A program made the translations under genes and the position numbers. 38,220 nucleotides of DNA from a virus, in IMG/VR virus record IMGVR_UViG_3300045996_004600, positions 1 to 38,220 of that record; one strand, given 5' to 3'. Below are positions 7,523-13,825 of this stretch, piece after piece. Under the pieces are notes generated by a model, which searched no databases, was not told where the DNA came from, and was given only the letters and a program-made list of their open reading frames with translations. Within the stretch, counting starts at the first letter, position 1. Every line of letters begins with the position of its first letter.

Positions 7523-7810
7523 TCAGGCGATCGGCTTTGTGATGAGGCACCAGCGGCCGTGGTGCAGAGCGAGGTGCAGGAGCAGTTCGTGAATCGTCGG
7601 AGGGCGGCCGAGCAGCTCGCAGCGGAGGTCGTCGTTTCGATAGGCGTTGCCGTTGGTCCAGACCAACGCGGACCAGATGTCGGGCTTGGCCACGCCGACG
7701 GTTGGGATGTGCACACCGGCGAACAGACTGGTCGCCGGGCCACGTTCGCCGTGCTGGATCAGGCGCAAGAGGCAGCCGGTATCGGTAGGAGTAACGTCGC
7801 GAGGATACAT
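7523..7810 (-). CDS. Early-operon hypothetical protein
   Basis: A 95-residue protein with ATG at 7810, five bases before the DUF3102-like start. It contains a beta-rich centre (VHIPTVGVAKPDIWSALVW) and a helical end (PTIHELLLHLALHHGRW) with several histidines. The histidines are not spaced as a known metal site. No family was recognised. Tight spacing on both sides supports it as part of the early operon. Confidence 0.6.
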   Translation of the reverse strand: MYPRDVTPTDTGCLLRLIQHGERGPATSLFAGVHIPTVGVAKPDIWSALVWTNGNAYRNDDLRCELLGRPPTIHELLLHLALHHGRWCLITKPIA

Positions 7811-7813
7811 GGC

Positions 7814-8020
7814 TCAGGCGGCGGCGGCTTGGGCGGCGCGAACCCGCCAGTTTAGGGCGCACTTGCGCATGGCGATCTTGGCGCCGGCGCGAAACTCGGG
7901 GTGGATCCGGCGGTCGGCGGGAGCACGGGCGTCGTCGCGGAAACGGATCGCGAGCCCCAGCCAGCGACGGGCCTGCGTGTCTCGGGCTAGTTTGGTGATT
8001 TGGTCGGTGGTCGTATTCAT
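7814..8020 (-). CDS. Small basic early protein
   Basis: A 68-residue, strongly basic protein (many Arg: TQARRWLGLAIRFRDDARAP, then RKCALNWRVRAAQ) beginning at the ATG at 8020, three bases before the next gene. Composition suits nucleic-acid binding but no motif is recognised. It is supported mainly by its place in a tightly packed operon. Confidence 0.5.
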   Translation of the reverse strand: MNTTTDQITKLARDTQARRWLGLAIRFRDDARAPADRRIHPEFRAGAKIAMRKCALNWRVRAAQAAAA

Positions 8021-8044
8021 ATTCTGGATGACGGGTCGGGAAAT

Positions 8045-8452
8045 TCAGCGGGCGTGGCGGCGGAGGAGTTCGCTGCAACGCTGGAGGATGGCGGCGAGTT
8101 CCTGCGGGGTGCGGTTTTCGAGGACGTCGAAGAGCAGCTGCAGGAGGTCGGCGGGCACGTAGTTGGCGGTGAGCGCGTAGAAGAGGATCACCGCGTCGCG
8201 GGGATACCGGCGGGTCATGCGCTCGTCTTTGACGCCGGCGTTGAACTCGATGCCCATCAGCCACGGACGGCGCTCGCCCGTGCGGCCCTTGACCTCGACC
8301 TCGAAGAGGCGGGCGATGGTGCGATCGTCGACACCCATGGGCGCGGCGATTTCATCGGCGCGGAGCATCGGCTTGCGCGGAAACAGCAACCCGAGCGACG
8401 CCTGCCATGCGTCAAGCTCTGCGGGGGTGATGTGTTTCTTCGCGGTGGGCAT
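8045..8452 (-). CDS. Putative HTH-containing early regulator
   Basis: A 135-residue protein with ATG at 8452. Residues about 30-52 (LRADEIAAPMGVDDRTIARL) fit a helix-turn-helix of the kind seen in small phage regulators or excisionase-like proteins, with turn residues GVDD. The C-terminal 55 residues are helical (DAVILFYALTANYVPADLLQ) and could mediate oligomerisation. It is the third gene of the leftward operon, where Mu-like phages carry regulators and replication helpers. The fold is inferred from pattern only. Confidence 0.55.
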   Translation of the reverse strand: MPTAKKHITPAELDAWQASLGLLFPRKPMLRADEIAAPMGVDDRTIARLFEVEVKGRTGERRPWLMGIEFNAGVKDERMTRRYPRDAVILFYALTANYVPADLLQLLFDVLENRTPQELAAILQRCSELLRRHAR

Positions 8453-8460
8453 GGCCGTGC

Positions 8461-8685
8461 TCAGGAGTTCGGATTGGGGCGATCAAGCAGGTTGGTGAGG
8501 ACGAGCTGCTCTTCGCGGGCCTTCTCGCGGTGGAACAGGGCGCGCGCGGCCGCCTCGCCCTCGGGGCCATCGAAGTGCTTAGTGAACGCGCCTAAGATGG
8601 CGTCGCGCTCCCGATCCGTGGTGGACTTGTCGTCGTAATGACGCAGGGCGACTTTGAGCGCCGTTGCTGTGTCAGGATCAGGCAC
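8461..8685 (-). CDS. Small acidic/helical early protein
   Basis: A 74-residue protein with a GTG start at 8685, overlapping the 3' end of the Cro/Ner-like gene by 8 bases. It is charged and helical (DDKSTTDRERDAILGAFTKH, then EGEAAARALFHREKAREEQL). No family was recognised. It is the second gene of the early transcript and so is made immediately on induction. Confidence 0.55.
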   Translation of the reverse strand: MPDPDTATALKVALRHYDDKSTTDRERDAILGAFTKHFDGPEGEAAARALFHREKAREEQLVLTNLLDRPNPNS

Positions 8686-8872
8686 CGGCGGCCTCCTTCG
8701 AGTTGAGGTATTTTTTGATCTTCGCGACGACGCGCGGAAATTGGCCGTGGTTGATTGCCTTCGAAATCACCGCTGGATCGTGATCGAGCGCGGTTGCGAT
8801 CTGGCCGACGCGCAGATCGCGCTCGGCCATTTTCTTCCGCAGGGAAATACGGGCTTGATTTAGGCGACTCAT
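8678..8872 (-). CDS. Cro/Ner-like HTH regulator, first early gene
   Basis: A 64-residue protein if started at the ATG at 8872; a TTG at 8893 would add 7 residues but lies inside a palindrome. It is nearly all one HTH: RVGQIATALDHDPAVISKAI gives two helices and the recognition helix, followed by NHGQFPRVVAKIKKYL. It is divergent from the HTH gene at 8926 with the operator-like palindromes between them, the usual Cro/Ner versus repressor layout. By analogy it would turn down repressor and early transcription. The HTH assignment is firm; the Cro/Ner role is inference. Confidence 0.7.
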   Translation of the reverse strand: MSRLNQARISLRKKMAERDLRVGQIATALDHDPAVISKAINHGQFPRVVAKIKKYLNSKEAAGA

Positions 8873-8887
8873 TTGGGATTGATCACA

Positions 8888-8903
8888 GTTCAAAACTTTG
8901 AAC
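8888..8903. promoter_or_regulatory. Operator-like palindrome O1
   Basis: A perfect inverted repeat gttcaaa-ac-tttgaac between the divergent HTH genes. A related site lies 47 bases away. This is the position expected for a lambda/Mu-type repressor or Cro operator that controls the leftward early promoter. No convincing sigma-70 hexamers were found around it. Confidence 0.65.
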
Positions 8904-8925
8904 CTGATACCGTCAAATCAATATT

Positions 8926-9468
8926 GTGACTTTAATTCAAAATAATGAACTAGGCCGGGATGCTTGGGCGAAGCGCTTGCGCGATCTCATGCATGAAGCC
9001 GGCTGGGACGGTGCCCGCGCTGCCAGTGAACTCGGGGTGTCAGAGACTTGGGTCTCGAAACTCAGGCGCGGCGCCGGAGAGTTTTCACGGGTCATGCAGC
9101 GGCGCATTGAGGAACTGGAACGACTGCACTTAAGGCAATTATCTGAATTAGAGGAAACGAGTGCGAAATTTTCACGGTCCGGCCCAGGGTCGAGCCCGGC
9201 GCCGGCGGCTCAGGAGCCCACCATTACCGAGCTGCGCGCACTCTTCGATCAAGTTGCCGAAGAGGCGCAGCGAGTGCCTGGAGGAATATTTAATCTCACG
9301 CGCGCGCTACGGCGCTTCCGTATTGAATACCTGGCCGACGAAGCAGCCGGCCTTCAGCGCGGGATCGAAACAGCCGAGCAGACTCTTGCCCGACTCAAGC
9401 GGGAGGTGGCAGCGGCTCGTTTGAACCATCCGAGCACCGGTGAACTTCCCGAGAAAAAAGCGCAATGA
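8926..9468 (+). CDS. Probable phage repressor, HTH plus long helical tail
   Basis: A 180-residue protein. The GTG at 8926 is used because the next in-frame Met (residue 22) would cut into the first helix. Residues about 12-52 hold an XRE-type HTH (ARAASELGVSETWVSKLRRG) followed by a helical stretch, a Ser/Pro linker (residues 84-97) and a C-terminal coiled coil rich in Leu/Glu/Arg for oligomerisation. It has no S24 peptidase motif, so induction would not be by RecA-type cleavage. It diverges from the early operon across two operator-like sites, one of them (8935-8950) inside its own start region, which fits autoregulation. Confidence 0.7.
   Translation: MTLIQNNELGRDAWAKRLRDLMHEAGWDGARAASELGVSETWVSKLRRGAGEFSRVMQRRIEELERLHLRQLSELEETSAKFSRSGPGSSPAPAAQEPTITELRALFDQVAEEAQRVPGGIFNLTRALRRFRIEYLADEAAGLQRGIETAEQTLARLKREVAAARLNHPSTGELPEKKAQ
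8935..8950. promoter_or_regulatory. Operator-like site O2 overlapping the repressor start
   Basis: attcaaaataatgaac matches O1 at 12 of 16 positions and keeps the TTCA and TGAA half-sites. It lies within the first nine codons of the repressor gene. Spacing between the O1 and O2 centres is 47 bases, about four and a half helical turns. Confidence 0.45.
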
Positions 9469-9616
9469 CCTCCGCGATGTTTTTCAATCTCTCTTGGAGT
9501 CGAGTGATCTCCGCGCGCAGGGCCTTGTTTTCGGCATGCATGTCGCACGCGAATCCGAATACGGTCTGCCCTTGGGCGTCGCGGACGCGTCGTCGGGTGT
9601 ATGAAGGTGCTGGCAC
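9395..9616 (-). CDS. Possible small coiled-coil protein convergent with the repressor
   Basis: A 73-residue reverse-strand protein with a GTG start at 9616, whose last 74 bases overlap the repressor 3' end. The centre has leucine-type heptads (ENKALRAEITRLQERLKNIA), which looks like a real coiled coil rather than a GC-rich shadow. The start is uncertain; an internal Met at HAENKALR is possible. No family was recognised. If real, it is transcribed against the repressor and could affect it by collision or antisense RNA. Confidence 0.45.
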   Translation of the reverse strand: MPAPSYTRRRVRDAQGQTVFGFACDMHAENKALRAEITRLQERLKNIAEVIALFSREVHRCSDGSNEPLPPPA

Positions 9617-9692
9617 GCTCGTGAAGTAACGGCGGAGACGAATACTTTTTTAAATGGAAACCAAGCCTAGGGAATTCTTTAAAGTCGCAGGA

Positions 9693-9707
9693 TGTTACGA
9701 GGTAACA
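9693..9707. promoter_or_regulatory. Palindrome before the tandem-RHH gene
   Basis: tgttac-gag-gtaaca is a perfect 6-bp inverted repeat with a 3-base centre, 22 bases before the earliest start of the RHH gene. The surrounding bases are AT-richer than the genes. It is a candidate operator for an autoregulated RHH protein. No clear promoter hexamers were found. Confidence 0.4.
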
Positions 9708-9729
9708 CCTGCCTATCGTCGCACTGTGT

Positions 9730-10122
9730 TTGCGGCAGACCTTGCGTGCCTATGTGGCAACTTCTCGCGGCAGCATCACGGTCTCTCCAGGCGTCCCAAG
9801 TTTTGCGACTGCGCGTCGAAGGCAGCTGGGTCTTTCATCCCGGAGCCTCTACATCGCGATCCTGCTGCACAATTACCTGCACGGCCCCCCTATCGCTCTG
9901 CCCGTAGTCGAGAGCCCCGCCCGCCTGGTCAAAGCGAGAATGTCGCTCTCGATCCCTCGATTGCTTCGCGGTCAGGCCGCAAAGGCGGCCGCGCGTTGGA
10001 AAATGTCGCTCAGCGAACTCGTCGAGTCGCTCGTCATCTACGATGCCGATCGCGAAGAGGAGTCGTTGCCGATCGCGCCACTGCGCGGAACTGAAAAACC
10101 CGTCCTGAAATACCCACGATGA
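9730..10122 (+). CDS. Tandem ribbon-helix-helix regulator
   Basis: A 130-residue protein with a TTG start at 9730 (a GTG at 9754 is an alternative). It carries two RHH-like units in one chain. Unit one is residues 15-51 (strand SITVSPGV, then helices ending SSRSLYIAILLHNYLHG). Unit two is residues 71-107 (strand MSLSIPRL, then AAKAAARWKMSLSELVESLV). RHH proteins normally dimerise to build one DNA-binding ribbon, so a fused pair could act as a built-in dimer. It lies between the repressor and the late block, where Mu has its middle regulator. Its stop overlaps the next start as ATGA. The competing ORF 9654-10094 has an implausible sequence. Confidence 0.6.
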   Translation: MRQTLRAYVATSRGSITVSPGVPSFATARRRQLGLSSRSLYIAILLHNYLHGPPIALPVVESPARLVKARMSLSIPRLLRGQAAKAAARWKMSLSELVESLVIYDADREEESLPIAPLRGTEKPVLKYPR

Positions 10123-10748
10123 AAACGCTTACCACCATCCTCCTCGCCGTGCTGCTGTGCGGCTCCGCCTTCGCCGAGTCGCGTGTCTGGACCTCCACCA
10201 ACGGCAGCAAGGTTGAGGCGGAGTTGGTAGGGCAGACCGCCACGCACGTGCAGCTCAAGCGCGATCTCGACGATCTAATTCTCGATGTGCCGATTGCCAG
10301 TCTGTCCGATCGAGATCGAGACTTCATTGCCGCTCAGAAATCGAAAACAAAGCCAGTCGGCTCGGAGTCGGTTGAGTCGAAGCCTGCTCGGCCATCTGCA
10401 CCCAAGGAGCCCGTATTCCCGGACACCAAAGTGTGGATCGCAAATACCTATTACCTTCCCGTGGGTGATCATCCCACTCACCGCCAGCTCCTCGCTTATT
10501 ATGTTTCGGGCGACAAGGAGGGGCGTGCCGTGCTGAAGACATACCAGGCTTCGGCCAAGTTAACCGCTGCCACTCTTGCCGGCCTCCAGCAGATGGCGAA
10601 CGATGCAACAAAGGCAGGCGATCCCAGGGCGCGCACCTACACACGGGCCGTCGAAAAGCTCACGCAGCAATTCCAGGAGACCGGTCTGCGCTCCGACGCG
10701 CAGAGCGCGGTGGCAGATGTGTTGAAGGCGCTAGACCAGGAGAAATAA
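10119..10748 (+). CDS. Secreted SHD1-domain protein
   Basis: A 209-residue protein with a Sec signal peptide (residues 1-19, ending GSAFA before ES). Residues 20-70 match the SHD1 (SLA1 homology domain 1) pattern of Planctomycetes and Verrucomicrobia: RVWTSTNGSKVEAELVG, then LDVPIASLSDRDRDFIA. A Ser/Pro linker follows, then a helical C-terminal domain. It would act outside the inner membrane, perhaps on the surface of the lysogen. Such a host-type domain in a phage points to lysogenic conversion or a borrowed host gene. It is translationally coupled to the RHH gene (ATGA, 10119-10122). Confidence 0.7.
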   Translation: MKTLTTILLAVLLCGSAFAESRVWTSTNGSKVEAELVGQTATHVQLKRDLDDLILDVPIASLSDRDRDFIAAQKSKTKPVGSESVESKPARPSAPKEPVFPDTKVWIANTYYLPVGDHPTHRQLLAYYVSGDKEGRAVLKTYQASAKLTAATLAGLQQMANDATKAGDPRARTYTRAVEKLTQQFQETGLRSDAQSAVADVLKALDQEK

Positions 10749-10751
10749 TTT

Positions 10752-11075
10752 ATGAATCCCGAATATCAAAAACCGATCCTCGTCTCTGTCCTCCAGATCA
10801 GCGGTGTGATCGGCGCCGTCTTCGCTTTGATTATCGGGTTACGGGAGGCAAATGACGGTAATGTCGGCGCTGGGATCATGGTGATCGCTGGTGGGCTTGG
10901 CTCGCTCGTGTTCTCCTTCGGCCTGGCGCAGTGCGTCGATTTTCTCGGCCGCACTGCCCACAACACGGGCGTTCTGGTCGCTCGCTCACCGCAGCCTGCC
11001 ACCCCGGCACGTAGCCCATTCATCAATATGCCAGCCAAAGACGCGGCATGGGAGAAAGCACAGCGCGGGGAATGA
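10752..11075 (+). CDS. Small two-pass membrane protein
   Basis: A 107-residue protein with two hydrophobic segments, about residues 11-32 (VLQISGVIGAVFALIIGL) and 40-62 (GAGIMVIAGGLGSLVFSFGL), then a polar Pro-rich tail with ARSPQPATPARSPF. It follows the SHD1 gene by three bases, so the two are probably co-transcribed. A holin role is possible but the length of the tail and its position away from the spanins do not favour it. No family was recognised. Confidence 0.55.
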   Translation: MNPEYQKPILVSVLQISGVIGAVFALIIGLREANDGNVGAGIMVIAGGLGSLVFSFGLAQCVDFLGRTAHNTGVLVARSPQPATPARSPFINMPAKDAAWEKAQRGE

Positions 11076-11080
11076 GCTAG

Positions 11081-11380
11081 ATGGACGCAAAAAAAGGCAG
11101 TCCTTTATTTCAGGCTATAACCCAGCTGGGCACCATTGTTACTCAGCAGGCCGCTCGGTTGTCGGCGCTGGAACTGTTGGTGATGGCATTGGCTCAAGAG
11201 CGGGGAATTCCACCGGAGAAGCTGCGCAAGTTACTCGATGACCAGGCGGACAAAATACACGAAGACTTGCTGCTGCGTTTGGGGGACGAGAATCCCAAGA
11301 ACGCCGCCCTGTTAGGCATCGATCAATTGCTCCGGCGCCTGCGAGAGCAGGACGAGGGATCCTCAGGCCAGCCAGAATAG
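11081..11380 (+). CDS. Helical hypothetical protein
   Basis: A 99-residue protein five bases after the membrane protein gene. It is helical with a likely coiled coil (TIVTQQAARLSALELLVMAL), then PEKLRKLLDDQADKIHEDLL and LLRRLREQDE. No family was recognised. It is the last gene of the accessory group; a 144-base gap with a small hairpin follows. Confidence 0.5.
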   Translation: MDAKKGSPLFQAITQLGTIVTQQAARLSALELLVMALAQERGIPPEKLRKLLDDQADKIHEDLLLRLGDENPKNAALLGIDQLLRRLREQDEGSSGQPE

Positions 11381-11431
11381 CGGCGTGTTCATTCTCTGTA
11401 TCCCGTCAAAGCCGGCGGCCTCATAGTGGAT

Positions 11432-11447
11432 TCAGGCGACTGCCTGA
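11432..11447. terminator. Weak hairpin in the gap before the late operon
   Basis: tcaggc-gact-gcctga forms a 6-bp stem with a 4-base loop, followed by tagatttt. It lies in the 144-base gap between the accessory genes and the first late gene. It may be a weak terminator for the accessory genes or a dyad for a late activator; a long T-run is missing. Confidence 0.35.
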
Positions 11448-11524
11448 TAGATTTTCCCTGACTGTAAGGACACGAAGGACTCCAAGGGTAACACCTCGGT
11501 CTCAAAATCCGCATACTGGGCGGA

Positions 11525-11830
11525 GTGAAAAACGCCCACCTTCGTCACCTAAAGGCAGCGGCCTCCGAGGCTCCCACCATCTCTATCGGAACTTACTCTG
11601 CCGTCAATGCGGCGGGTCGTGCCGCCGTGTCGCGCAAGGGGCTGCGCACGGGTTTGCTGGGGGCGAGTGCGTTGCGCGCCGCCATCGCCGACCTGCATGC
11701 CGAGCATGTTAAGCTCGGTGGAAAAGAGCCGTTGCCGGAGCTTGGTAAGCTCACCAAGGGAACGCTCACCCCTATTGCCCGGCGCCTCAGTCGCGCCAAC
11801 GCCGCGCTGCAGGAGGCGCTCAACTCATGA
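11525..11830 (+). CDS. First late-region hypothetical protein
   Basis: A 101-residue basic protein with a GTG start at 11525, the first gene after the 144-base gap. The centre (NAAGRAAVSRKGLRTGLLG) is Ala/Gly/Arg-rich and the C-terminus helical (IARRLSRANAALQEALN). The start overlaps no other gene and its stop overlaps the next ATG as ATGA. No family was recognised. It lies immediately before the lysis genes, so a late regulatory or lysis role is possible but unproven. Confidence 0.5.
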   Translation: MKNAHLRHLKAAASEAPTISIGTYSAVNAAGRAAVSRKGLRTGLLGASALRAAIADLHAEHVKLGGKEPLPELGKLTKGTLTPIARRLSRANAALQEALNS

Positions 11831-12186
11831 GCGGACACAACCGACCCTCGATCGGCACTGCCAATAGCGGCGACATGGGGGCGCGCCTTAGTCACCTGGC
11901 CGATGTCGTGGCCCGGTCTGCCGGCACGCCGGCAAGCGGCCTACCTGTGGTATTCCACGAGTGCGTGGGCGCCGGTGCGATGCGCGACCGGGCCGACGAC
12001 GGCACGGTCCTCCTCACCTTCGTTACCGCCGAGGGCCAATCCCATGTCTTCGCGGTGGCCCGCCCAGTCGCCGAGGGCCTGCGGGATGAGATGCGTAATC
12101 TGCGCACGCTCGTGCATGTGGACGTGCTCAAGGCTCAAGCCGTTCGCCGTTCACCCATCCCCAAGCCAGGCGGTCGCCTGCTCTGA
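11827..12186 (+). CDS. Late-region hypothetical protein
   Basis: A 119-residue protein coupled to the previous gene (ATGA, 11827-11830). It has a probable alpha/beta core (GLPVVFHECVGAGAMRD, then TVLLTFVTAEGQSHVFAVA) with a basic tail. There is no lysozyme, amidase or transglycosylase motif. No family was recognised. It precedes the holin-like gene by 11 bases and is therefore the place where an endolysin would be expected, but nothing in the sequence supports that. Confidence 0.55.
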   Translation: MSGHNRPSIGTANSGDMGARLSHLADVVARSAGTPASGLPVVFHECVGAGAMRDRADDGTVLLTFVTAEGQSHVFAVARPVAEGLRDEMRNLRTLVHVDVLKAQAVRRSPIPKPGGRLL

Positions 12187-12197
12187 TTTTCCCACCC

Positions 12198-12623
12198 ATG
12201 AAAAATACATCCGTCCTCCGCCTTGTCCTCGCGTCTGCCGCGCTCGCCGCCGCCGCGTTGTTTGCTCCCTCGATCGTCAACGCCCAGGCCGTGCCCGCCG
12301 ATGCGCTCCTGGCGTCGGTCGCGGATCCCGCAGCTCCCACCGTCGCCGCCCCCGAGGCCGCGCCGCTTACGCTGCAGCAGTCGCTCATTGCGGTGCTCAC
12401 TCCGCTGATCATCGCCGGCATCAAGCTCGCGATCCCGAAGATCCCGCGCGTGTGGTTGCCGATCATGGCGCCGTTCCTGGGCATGTTGATCGAGTATATC
12501 TCCCACCTCCTCACCGGCTCGACTCTCAACGTGTGGGCGGGCCTCGCGCTCGGAGCGGCAGGTGTCGGCCTGCGTGAGGCAGTCACGCAGATCAAGAAAG
12601 CCGGCCCCCCGGCCGCCGCCTGA
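12198..12623 (+). CDS. Holin-like membrane protein
   Basis: A 141-residue protein. An N-terminal hydrophobic segment looks like a signal peptide ending VNAQA at residue 31. Two or three further segments follow at about 60-80 (SLIAVLTPLIIAGIKLA), 90-110 (LPIMAPFLGMLIEYISHLL) and 112-130 (NVWAGLALGAAGVGL). A signal-arrest-like start plus small multi-pass body followed by spanin-type genes is typical of a phage holin. The predicted cleavable signal is unusual. The role is inferred from topology and neighbours, not from a recognised family. Confidence 0.6.
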   Translation: MKNTSVLRLVLASAALAAAALFAPSIVNAQAVPADALLASVADPAAPTVAAPEAAPLTLQQSLIAVLTPLIIAGIKLAIPKIPRVWLPIMAPFLGMLIEYISHLLTGSTLNVWAGLALGAAGVGLREAVTQIKKAGPPAAA

Positions 12624-12629
12624 TCCGCC

Positions 12630-12950
12630 ATGCTCTCGCTGATCTCCGCCATCATCCAGGCCGCCACGGCGTTTTTCCAGTGGCGGGCCAAGGAGGCGGA
12701 GCTCTCCGCGAAGAGCGCCCACTACGACCTCTCACGCCGCATCGAAGCCGACATCCGCGCTGATGAAAACGAAATCGTCCGTCTCCGTTCTATTCTTAGC
12801 GACGCTGCTCAGCGCGATGCTGAGCGGTTGCGCGATCGGATCCTCCGCGCCCAAGGGGTCGCTGCAGATCTACCAGCCCCGCGCCCTCTTCCTGGAAGCG
12901 GGCCAGCCAATCCAGTCGAAGGCGGGAACCTACGTCCCGCAGGTGGATGA
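12630..12950 (+). CDS. Inner-membrane spanin-like protein (Rz-like)
   Basis: A 106-residue protein with a hydrophobic N-terminal segment (residues 1-17, LSLISAIIQAATAFF), then a long coiled coil (RRIEADIRADENEIVRLRSI, then AQRDAERLRDRILRAQ) and a Pro/Gly-rich end. This is the layout of Rz-type inner-membrane spanins, which join the inner and outer membranes in the last step of lysis. A lipoprotein gene starts inside it in the +1 frame at 12763, as in lambda Rz/Rz1. The assignment rests on architecture and on that nesting. Confidence 0.6.
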   Translation: MLSLISAIIQAATAFFQWRAKEAELSAKSAHYDLSRRIEADIRADENEIVRLRSILSDAAQRDAERLRDRILRAQGVAADLPAPRPLPGSGPANPVEGGNLRPAGG

Positions 12951-13044
12951 GACCTGGCACAGCGCCGCCTCCTACAGCGACCTCGAATCCCAGCTCATCA
13001 ACACCGCCGCCGCTCTCGCCCAGGAGCGCAACCGCTCCCGCTAA
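12763..13044 (+). CDS. Outer-membrane spanin-like lipoprotein (Rz1-like), nested
   Basis: A 93-residue lipoprotein starting inside the previous gene in the +1 frame; 188 bases are shared. It has a lysine-containing N-terminus, a hydrophobic core and a lipobox L-S-G-C with the lipidated Cys at residue 23, giving a mature chain of 71 residues. The mature part has a Pro/Gln segment (YQPRALFLEAGQPIQSKAG) and a helical end (LESQLINTAAALAQERNRSR). Paired with the Rz-like protein it would bridge the envelope. It is longer and less Pro-rich than lambda Rz1. Confidence 0.65.
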   Translation: MKTKSSVSVLFLATLLSAMLSGCAIGSSAPKGSLQIYQPRALFLEAGQPIQSKAGTYVPQVDETWHSAASYSDLESQLINTAAALAQERNRSR

Positions 13045-13539
13045 ATGATCCTCGCCCTCCTCCTCGCCCAATCCAACAGCCAGATGCCCGACAATTATAA
13101 GGGCATCAGCGCGATCGTAGTCGGCAGCATTGTCGTGCTCGCCTTGGTTGGCGGGGTCATCCTTATCGCCGCCCAGCGAACCCGAACTGCTCTGGCGAAG
13201 GAAATCAAAATGGAGCTGGCCGAGGCCACAAAGGCCATCGAGGTCAAAGTGCAGTCTCCCGTCACGTTCCAGACCGATGAAGAGTTTGTGACGATCAAGG
13301 CGCATGAGAAGGCCGTCCAGGAACTTCGCGCCGCGCAGGCCAAGGACGTCGAAGACATCAAAAAAGAACTGGGCCGCCACGCGCAGCGCCGCTCCGAAAT
13401 TTATGACGAGCAGAAGGCCCTGAGCGTCGCGGTCGCCGAGGTAAAGATGAAGACCGACCTCAACCACCAGCAGTTAACCAATCTCGATTCAAAAATGGAT
13501 CGCGTCCTCCGCGAACTTCCCCGCCACCGCTCCTCATGA
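13045..13539 (+). CDS. Mu gp25-like membrane/coiled-coil protein (DUF2730 type)
   Basis: A 164-residue protein directly following the spanin stop. It has a transmembrane segment at about 20-43 (ISAIVVGSIVVLALVGGVIL) and a long coiled coil behind it (VQELRAAQAKDVEDIKKELG, later QQLTNLDSKMDRVLREL). In Mu and its relatives a DUF2730-type protein of similar size sits in this slot, just before the gp26 and gp27 genes. The family call is from layout and order; similarity is not strong. Its function is unknown in the family. Confidence 0.6.
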   Translation: MILALLLAQSNSQMPDNYKGISAIVVGSIVVLALVGGVILIAAQRTRTALAKEIKMELAEATKAIEVKVQSPVTFQTDEEFVTIKAHEKAVQELRAAQAKDVEDIKKELGRHAQRRSEIYDEQKALSVAVAEVKMKTDLNHQQLTNLDSKMDRVLRELPRHRSS

Positions 13540-13802
13540 ACGCCGCCACCCGCGAACTCTTCCGCCATAATCTCATCGCCCAGCTCTGTGCCAACGGCGC
13601 GCCTATGAAGCCGGCCGCGCTCAAGATCGGTGCCAGGGCCGGCGGCTTCGAGCCCGCCGATCAGGATCTCGATGCAGAGATCCAATACCTCATCGACAAG
13701 GAGCTTGTCGCGCCGGTGGACAAGGCGATCTCCCCCGAGATGAAGCGCTGGCGCATCACGGCCGCCGGCCGCGACTACGCCGCCCAGGAGGGCCTCGCTT
13801 GA
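13536..13802 (+). CDS. Mu gp26-like winged-helix-type protein
   Basis: An 88-residue protein coupled to the previous gene (ATGA, 13536-13539). It has a helical start (ELFRHNLIAQLCANG), a central AEIQYLIDKELVAPVD and an ending KRWRITAAGRDYAAQEGL. The last motif (W-x-I-T-x-x-G-x-D-Y) is typical of small winged-helix phage proteins in the gp26 position. Function is unknown in Mu; the order gp25-26-27-28 is preserved here and supports the call. Confidence 0.6.
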   Translation: MNAATRELFRHNLIAQLCANGAPMKPAALKIGARAGGFEPADQDLDAEIQYLIDKELVAPVDKAISPEMKRWRITAAGRDYAAQEGLA

Positions 13803-13825
13803 TGAACAAGGCCCGCAAAACCCTT

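Noticed and set aside
9654-10094. A 146-codon ORF overlapping the RHH gene
   Set aside because: Only the frame at 9730 shows the two RHH units; this one is Arg/Pro/Ser-rich past residue 40.
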